DNA of 11,186 nucleotides from an uncultured Muribaculaceae bacterium. GTDB lineage: Bacteria; Bacteroidota; Bacteroidia; Bacteroidales; Muribaculaceae. The translations under genes were made by a program, and so were the position numbers. Every line of letters begins with the position of its first letter. The first letter of the stretch is position 1. The notes under the pieces are model-generated. The model saw only the letters and a program-made list of their open reading frames with translations, did not search any database and was not told the DNA's origin. This document shows positions 7,417 to 11,186 of this stretch, piece by piece. The DNA lies in assembly GCA_934590135.1 (NCBI GenBank), contig CAKTOT010000077.1, positions 1 through 11,186 of the forward strand. The letters run 5' to 3'.

Positions 7417-7749
7417 CGACATTTTAGTTACATGTATGGTTAAAGTAAGTTAAATTAGTTCTTTTGAACAAATTTTAATGAATCGATATTGGTTTTAACT
7501 ATTTGGCGTGTTTTTCTTCTGAAAATTAGTACAATAGTTGTTAATATCGCGGGATAATTCCTCGTGATTGAAGTATCCGGATGAGGTATATCGCTGCCGC
7601 AAATATTGACAGTATGAAATGTCGTAACCTCTCTTGTAATGGTATAATTGCAATATTCGAGCTAACAAAACGATGCTAAGATATGCCGATGGACATGGTT
7701 TAACAAATAATAATAGTGTCAATGTCGTAGTTTGCACCGAAAAAATGCG

Positions 7750-7757
7750 TACATTTG
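7750..7757 (+). promoter_or_regulatory. -7 promoter box upstream of ptb
   Basis: TACATTTG matches TAnnTTTG and is preceded by an A-tract and TGCG, as before gyrA. A TTTG at 7731-7734 is the nearest -33 candidate, but the 15-base spacing is shorter than usual. The predicted start near 7763 leaves a leader of about 70 nt. The leader contains a short hairpin (AGGGC, CGGA loop, GCCTT) at about 7790-7803. Confidence 0.5.
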
Positions 7758-7833
7758 CAATTAATAAAAGAATAATTTCCATAATAGGCAGGGCCGGAGC
7801 CTTGTCGAGCACTCTAAAAGATACAATACTAAT

Positions 7834-8745
7834 ATGATAACCAAACTTCAGCAAATAGTAGACGAGGCACGCGCACGCGGTCGCCGTCGTCTTGCAGTCG
7901 CCTATGGCCAAGATTCGCACACACTTCAGGCAGTGTACAACGCCTATAAAGAAGGACTGGTCTTGCCCACGATATACGGAGAAAAGAGTGTGATACTGGA
8001 TGTGTGCCGTGCCGAGGGTATAGACGCGTCCGACTTCACCATTATAGACGAGGCAGACCCCGTAAAATGTGTAAATCTAGCTGTGCAAGCCGTGGCGACC
8101 GGCAATGCCGATGTGCTGATGAAGGGCTTGGTATCGACGGACAAATATATGCGCGGCATCCTTAATAAAGACGCCGGCTTGTTCCCGCCCAAGGGCACTC
8201 TGAGTCATGTATCCGTGGTCGAGCTTCCGGGCTTTGACAGACTGTTGGTGATTTCGGATGTAGCTGTGATTCCGGCGCCCGATTTCAAGCAAAAGACAGT
8301 CTTGGTTCGCTATCTGACACAGGTGGCTAATTCGCTCGGTATCGAGCGGCCCAAATTGGCGGTAATCTCGTGCAGTGAGCAATTGTTGCCGTCTGTAATA
8401 TCTTCCACAGAGGCTGCTATCATCGCAAAGATGGGAGACCGCGGACAGCTGGGTAATGTTGAGATTGACGGCCCGTTGTCCTTGGATGTGGCTATGTATA
8501 CCGAGGCTGCCGAGCAGAAAAAGGTACAAGGTAGCCATGGCGTAGCCGGACATGCCGACTGCCTGCTTTTCCCCAATATCGAATCAGGCAATGTATTCTT
8601 TAAGAGTGCTTCACACTTTGGCGGAGCCGAAATTGCGGCACTCGTCGTAGGCACCAAGGTCCCGTGCGTATTGACTTCTCGTGGAGATACAGCCAAGACC
8701 AAGCTTTATTCCATCGCTTTGGCTTGTCTGTCTGTCAAGAAATAA
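7834..8745 (+). CDS. ptb: Phosphate butyryltransferase
   Basis: The enzyme transfers an acyl group from CoA to phosphate (butyryl-CoA to butyryl-phosphate). It supplies the substrate for the butyrate kinase encoded next, in the cytoplasm. The 303-residue length suits the Ptb branch of the phosphate acetyl/butyryltransferase family. Visible family motifs are ADVLMKGLVSTD (92-103), the DGPLSLDVAM segment (212-221), ADCLLFPNIESGNVFFK (241-257) and the C-terminal TSRGDTAKTK (281-290). The neighbouring kinase supports Ptb over a phosphate acetyltransferase (Pta). Substrate range in Bacteroidales may include isobutyryl- and isovaleryl-CoA, which the sequence cannot settle. The start at 7834 has no Shine-Dalgarno sequence. 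The gene is first in the ptb-buk-S4 operon, 112 bases before buk. Confidence 0.93.
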   Translation: MITKLQQIVDEARARGRRRLAVAYGQDSHTLQAVYNAYKEGLVLPTIYGEKSVILDVCRAEGIDASDFTIIDEADPVKCVNLAVQAVATGNADVLMKGLVSTDKYMRGILNKDAGLFPPKGTLSHVSVVELPGFDRLLVISDVAVIPAPDFKQKTVLVRYLTQVANSLGIERPKLAVISCSEQLLPSVISSTEAAIIAKMGDRGQLGNVEIDGPLSLDVAMYTEAAEQKKVQGSHGVAGHADCLLFPNIESGNVFFKSASHFGGAEIAALVVGTKVPCVLTSRGDTAKTKLYSIALACLSVKK

Positions 8746-8754
8746 ATTCGATAG

Positions 8755-8807
8755 ACTTTCCCGATGATTATATAGCCTTATTTGCGTATGGTGTATACTC
8801 GGGAAGT
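8755..8807 (+). other. Imperfect hairpin in the ptb-buk spacer
   Basis: TTCCCGA (8758-8764) pairs with TCGGGAA (8799-8805). The pairing can be extended outward as ACT/AGT around one bulged T. Inside are partial TATA/TATA and CC/GG pairings. The hairpin sits between two co-directional genes and is followed by a T-rich but interrupted TTTCTTGTCTT. It could be an attenuator, partial terminator or processing site that changes the ratio of Ptb to Buk. Confidence 0.35.
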
Positions 8808-8857
8808 TTCTTGTCTTAACCATATAATATTTTCAAATACCATATAGTATATTATAT

Positions 8858-10111
8858 ATGTACCGTATTCTCGCCATCAACCCCGGATCGACATCGACCA
8901 AAATTGCCGTATACGATGACGACCAACCTATACTGACAACGTCTTTGGCTCATAAGCCCGAGGATCTTGCTCGTTTTGCCACTGTGCCCGACCAGTTTGA
9001 GTGGCGTAAGGATCTCATAGAAGATACCCTTGCCAAACACAATATCGATCTCAAAAGCATAAATGCCGTAATCGGACGCGGTGGCGTAAGCAAACCGGTC
9101 GAAAGTGGTGTCTACGAGGTCAATGACGATATGGCGCACGATTTGATAAACGCCAGAGTACAACATGCCAGCAACCTTGGCGGACTCATAGCACGCGAGA
9201 TCGCACACGAGATAGGTGTCAAGGCATATATCGCCGACCCGGTTGTCGTAGACGAGATGATTCCATATGCACGTATCAGCGGTGTGCCCGAGTTGCCACG
9301 CGAATCGGTGTTCCATGCGCTCAACCAAAAGGCTATAGCACGCCTCTTTGCTAAAGAGAACGGTACCCCTTACGAAGAACTGAACCTCATAGTCTGTCAT
9401 CTTGGCGGCGGCATAACAGCCAGTGCACATCGTCGCGGACGAGTGATGGATACCACTAATGCCTTGGATGGCTGTGGGCCATTCTCGCCCGAACGCTCGG
9501 GTTCGTTACCTCCCGGACCGCTTATCAAGCTTTGTTTTTCCGGTAAATATACCGAGGAACAGCTTCACCGCTTGGTGCATGGTGGCGGCGGATTGATGGC
9601 TCACCTGGGTACCACGAGTGTGCCTGAGGTGCTCGAGCGTATAGACAATGGTGACCTGCACGCCATGCTGGTGTTGCGAGCTATGTGCTATACCGTGGCT
9701 AAGGCGATAGGCACTATGGCTATAGCGCTTAAAGGCGATGTCGATGCAATCCTTATTACCGGCGGTATGGCCCACAGCAAACGCATCACCGACTTTATTG
9801 CCGAGCATATAGACTTTATAGCACCTATATATGTCTATCCGGGAGAGAACGAACTGAAGTCTCTTGCCGAGAATGCACTTGCCGTATTGCGTGGCGAACG
9901 CCAGGCCAAGCTCTATGTCAGCGAGGACAATGAAGATCCGGTAAACATCAATGACACTTCACGCCCCTCGAAGTTGCGCGAATGGTTGCATGCAGCCATC
10001 AAACCGAAGACGATAAGCGCCAATGCCACTATGACAGCTGTGCGCCAATATTTGCGCAAGTTTAACATTCCGCGTCCCAGATTCCGCTTCGGTCAGCGCG
10101 ATCGTGATTGA
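8858..10111 (+). CDS. buk: Butyrate kinase with C-terminal extension
   Basis: This acetokinase-family enzyme converts butyryl-phosphate and ADP to butyrate and ATP, the second step after Ptb. The ASKHA-fold phosphate loop is visible at INPGSTSTKIAVYDDD (7-22). The family segments GRGG (73-76), DPVVVDEM (127-134), CHLGGGITASAHRRGRVMDT (180-199) and ITGGMAHSK (300-308) are present. The catalytic core ends near residue 353, the usual Buk length. A further 64 residues follow, ending in a basic part (371-417) rich in Arg and Lys. The codon use of the extension looks like the core. The reading frame is continuous, and I see no other start for a separate gene there. The leader is AT-rich with an ACCATATA direct repeat and no Shine-Dalgarno sequence. 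A branched-chain carboxylate kinase is an alternative specificity. Confidence 0.93.
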   Translation: MYRILAINPGSTSTKIAVYDDDQPILTTSLAHKPEDLARFATVPDQFEWRKDLIEDTLAKHNIDLKSINAVIGRGGVSKPVESGVYEVNDDMAHDLINARVQHASNLGGLIAREIAHEIGVKAYIADPVVVDEMIPYARISGVPELPRESVFHALNQKAIARLFAKENGTPYEELNLIVCHLGGGITASAHRRGRVMDTTNALDGCGPFSPERSGSLPPGPLIKLCFSGKYTEEQLHRLVHGGGGLMAHLGTTSVPEVLERIDNGDLHAMLVLRAMCYTVAKAIGTMAIALKGDVDAILITGGMAHSKRITDFIAEHIDFIAPIYVYPGENELKSLAENALAVLRGERQAKLYVSEDNEDPVNINDTSRPSKLREWLHAAIKPKTISANATMTAVRQYLRKFNIPRPRFRFGQRDRD

Positions 10112-10128
10112 TTATCTCGTTATATAAA

Positions 10129-10133
10129 AAGGA
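10129..10133 (+). promoter_or_regulatory. Shine-Dalgarno-like site before the S4 gene
   Basis: AAGGA stands 8 bases before the ATG at 10142. The other starts in this window lack such a site, so it helps fix this start and suggests independent initiation within the operon. Confidence 0.45.
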
Positions 10134-10141
10134 TTGAAGAC

Positions 10142-10588
10142 ATGCCCAAAGAAGAAGTTCGGCTGGACAAATGGCTGTGGGCTATGCGTATTTTCAAGAC
10201 CCGCACTATCAGTACCGATGCATGTCGCAAAGGTCGCGTGAGTGTGGGGGCGGAGGATGCGCCCGCAGCCAAGCCTTCGCGCACGATCAAGGTGGGTGAC
10301 ACGATATATGTTCGCAAGCCCCCGGTGACATACACGTTTCGCGTCAAGGGACTTACCGAAAATCGACTTGGGGCGCGTCTTGTTCCCGAGTATCTTGAGA
10401 ACCTGACGCCTCAAAGCCAGTATGACTTGCTCGATATTATAGCGGTCAGTGGTTTTGTGGATAGGCGAAAAGGCTTGGGACGTCCCACTAAGCGAGAAGG
10501 GCGCGACTTACGTGACTTTCGTGAACAAGCCTTCGAGGGCGATTGGTTTCTCGGCTTTGATGATGATGACGATGATGACGATGCGTGA
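10142..10588 (+). CDS. S4-domain RNA-binding protein (Hsp15-like)
   Basis: This small cytoplasmic protein of 148 residues has an N-terminal S4 RNA-binding fold: VRLDKWLWAMRIFKTRTIST (6-25), then DACRKGRVSVG, and IKVGDTIYVRK at 49-59. The family includes Hsp15 (HslR), which in E. coli binds 50S subunits carrying stalled nascent chains. The GRPTKREGRDLRDF segment (113-126) is a typical C-terminal family element. The protein ends in eight consecutive Asp residues (140-147) and Ala, an acidic tail that contrasts with the basic RNA-binding part. It starts 30 bases after the buk stop, so it is probably co-transcribed with ptb and buk. That link need not be functional. No strong terminator follows; a 5-bp hairpin (TTCGG/CCGAA, 10752-10766) is the best candidate. 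Confidence 0.88.
   Translation: MPKEEVRLDKWLWAMRIFKTRTISTDACRKGRVSVGAEDAPAAKPSRTIKVGDTIYVRKPPVTYTFRVKGLTENRLGARLVPEYLENLTPQSQYDLLDIIAVSGFVDRRKGLGRPTKREGRDLRDFREQAFEGDWFLGFDDDDDDDDA
10559..10582 (+). repeat. GAT/GAC trinucleotide run coding poly-Asp
   Basis: Eight consecutive Asp codons (six GAT and two GAC) form the end of the S4 protein. The array is short and in frame, so slippage by whole units would change tail length without breaking the gene. Confidence 0.9.
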
Positions 10589-10976
10589 TAGTATGTGACG
10601 CGTCTTTGTCGCGGCATTTCCAATGTATGGTTATGCGCGCTTGGCGTGTGTCTGTGAATGGCGTACGACAGCGTTTGATGTACTGTTTTGTGGCGTGCTG
10701 CTATGCGTGATATACTACTATGATTGACGTTTGATTATGCCGGCCGGACTTTTCGGATGAGCCGAATGTGTTGTTGTATAGACATCGTATGGTACTTAGA
10801 TATTGACAACTCATAGACACAGGGCAGCTCGCGTGTATCAGGCGACACGATTGCATATCCGTTTAACATGGTATGTTCTTCCGGTATGTAGCATGATATT
10901 GCTGCTAAATGATTTATGCGCAGTGAATTAGCAAGTCGTCTAAGCGGAGGAGGTTGTTCTTTCGTGACTGTATTGC
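10589..10976. other. Non-coding stretch between convergent genes
   Basis: I see no recognised gene in these 388 bases. A plus-strand open frame of 34 codons (10623-10727) has a hydrophobic C-terminal half but no ribosome site and no known match. Weak inverted repeats occur: CGCG/CGCG near 10600-10614, TTCGG/CCGAA at 10752-10766, and CGTGT/ACACG near 10830-10850. None carries a convincing T-run. Confidence 0.5.
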
Positions 10977-11186
10977 TTAGCGCCGTGCACGAATGTAAAG
11001 CACGAGTGCTATAAGCGAGAACAATACATTAGGAATCCACATTGCTACCATTGCGGATGTGAGACCGGATAGGGCAAAGGTCTGTGTGACAGTCATAAAC
11101 AGAATGTATCCGAAGCTGAGCACCAATCCGATACCAATATTAAGGCCCATACCGCCTTTGACCTTGCGTGAAGACAAGGACATACC
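10977..11186 (-). CDS. LptF/LptG family permease, C-terminal fragment
   Basis: The last 69 residues of a larger membrane protein are present, and the 5' part lies beyond the right edge of the window. They contain the family segment SSRKVKGGMGLNIGIG. A membrane helix (about GIGLVLSFGYILFMTVTQTF) and a second one (about MVAMWIPNVLFSLIALVLYI) follow, and the protein ends in RARR. LptF and LptG (YjgP/YjgQ) are the membrane subunits of the Lpt exporter, which drives lipopolysaccharide from the inner membrane to the outer membrane. The Met at 11183 is internal and not the start. The fragment is too short to separate LptF from LptG. Confidence 0.8.
   Translation of the reverse strand, partial: GMSLSSRKVKGGMGLNIGIGLVLSFGYILFMTVTQTFALSGLTSAMVAMWIPNVLFSLIALVLYIRARR

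Larger units (their letters stand above)
7230..7833. other. Divergent intergenic region between regulator and ptb
   Basis: About 600 bases separate the leftward two-component operon from the rightward ptb operon. It contains a -7 box for each direction (7409-7416 minus, 7750-7757 plus). The middle part (7440-7740) is AT-rich and I see nothing recognisable in it. A minus-strand open frame at 7495-7920 covers this part, but it runs into the start of ptb and lacks protein character. Confidence 0.6.

Noticed and set aside
7495..7920. 141-codon open frame on the minus strand across the ptb upstream region
   Set aside because: It starts inside the ptb coding region, has no recognisable domain, and its middle is the Leu/Ile/Tyr-rich pattern expected from translating AT-rich non-coding DNA.
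10623..10727. 34-codon plus-strand frame with a hydrophobic end, a possible small membrane protein
   Set aside because: No ribosome site or conserved feature supports it, and a frame this short is expected by chance.

Overview
The window looks like chromosome from a member of the Bacteroidales. I infer this from the gyrA followed by a secreted TPR protein, from the TAnnTTTG-type -7 promoter boxes, from AT-rich leaders mostly without a Shine-Dalgarno sequence, from the 'NINHEIKTP' H-box typical of Bacteroidetes sensor kinases, and from the LptF/LptG-type permease. The sequence alone does not fix the family; something near Muribaculaceae or Porphyromonadaceae would fit. All complete genes are intact and resemble core chromosomal genes. 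I see no insertion sequence, tRNA, rRNA, CRISPR array or integrase.

Layout. (1) Positions 1-4193, + strand: a short leader with a promoter, gyrA (DNA gyrase subunit A), then a signal-peptide-bearing tetratricopeptide-repeat protein, closed by a strong intrinsic terminator at 4157-4193. (2) 4194-4885: a gene-poor stretch of about 700 bases between convergent genes. It holds a second intrinsic terminator facing left, several minus-strand promoter-like boxes and a candidate small RNA. (3) 4886-7229, - strand: an overlapping response regulator and histidine kinase pair, regulator first. (4) 7230-7833: a divergent intergenic region with a minus-strand promoter for the two-component pair and a plus-strand promoter for the next operon. 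(5) 7834-10588, + strand: phosphate butyryltransferase (ptb), butyrate kinase (buk) and a small S4-domain RNA-binding protein. (6) 10589-10976: non-coding as far as I can see. (7) 10977-11186, - strand: the C-terminal end of an LptF/LptG permease cut by the window edge.

How the genes work together. Ptb and Buk catalyse consecutive steps (acyl-CoA to acyl-phosphate to free acid plus ATP), so they form a substrate-level phosphorylation module for butyrate or branched short-chain acids. The two-component pair is transcribed away from them across a shared 600-base region, which makes regulation of ptb-buk possible but unproven. The gyrase, TPR, S4 and Lpt genes are housekeeping neighbours.

Most of the window is ordinary. 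The parts most worth a second look are the roughly 150-nt candidate small RNA between the kinase gene and its terminator, the 64-residue C-terminal extension of butyrate kinase, the low-complexity insertion in the kinase's ATP-binding domain, and an imperfect hairpin between ptb and buk. I found no convincing new multi-gene system.
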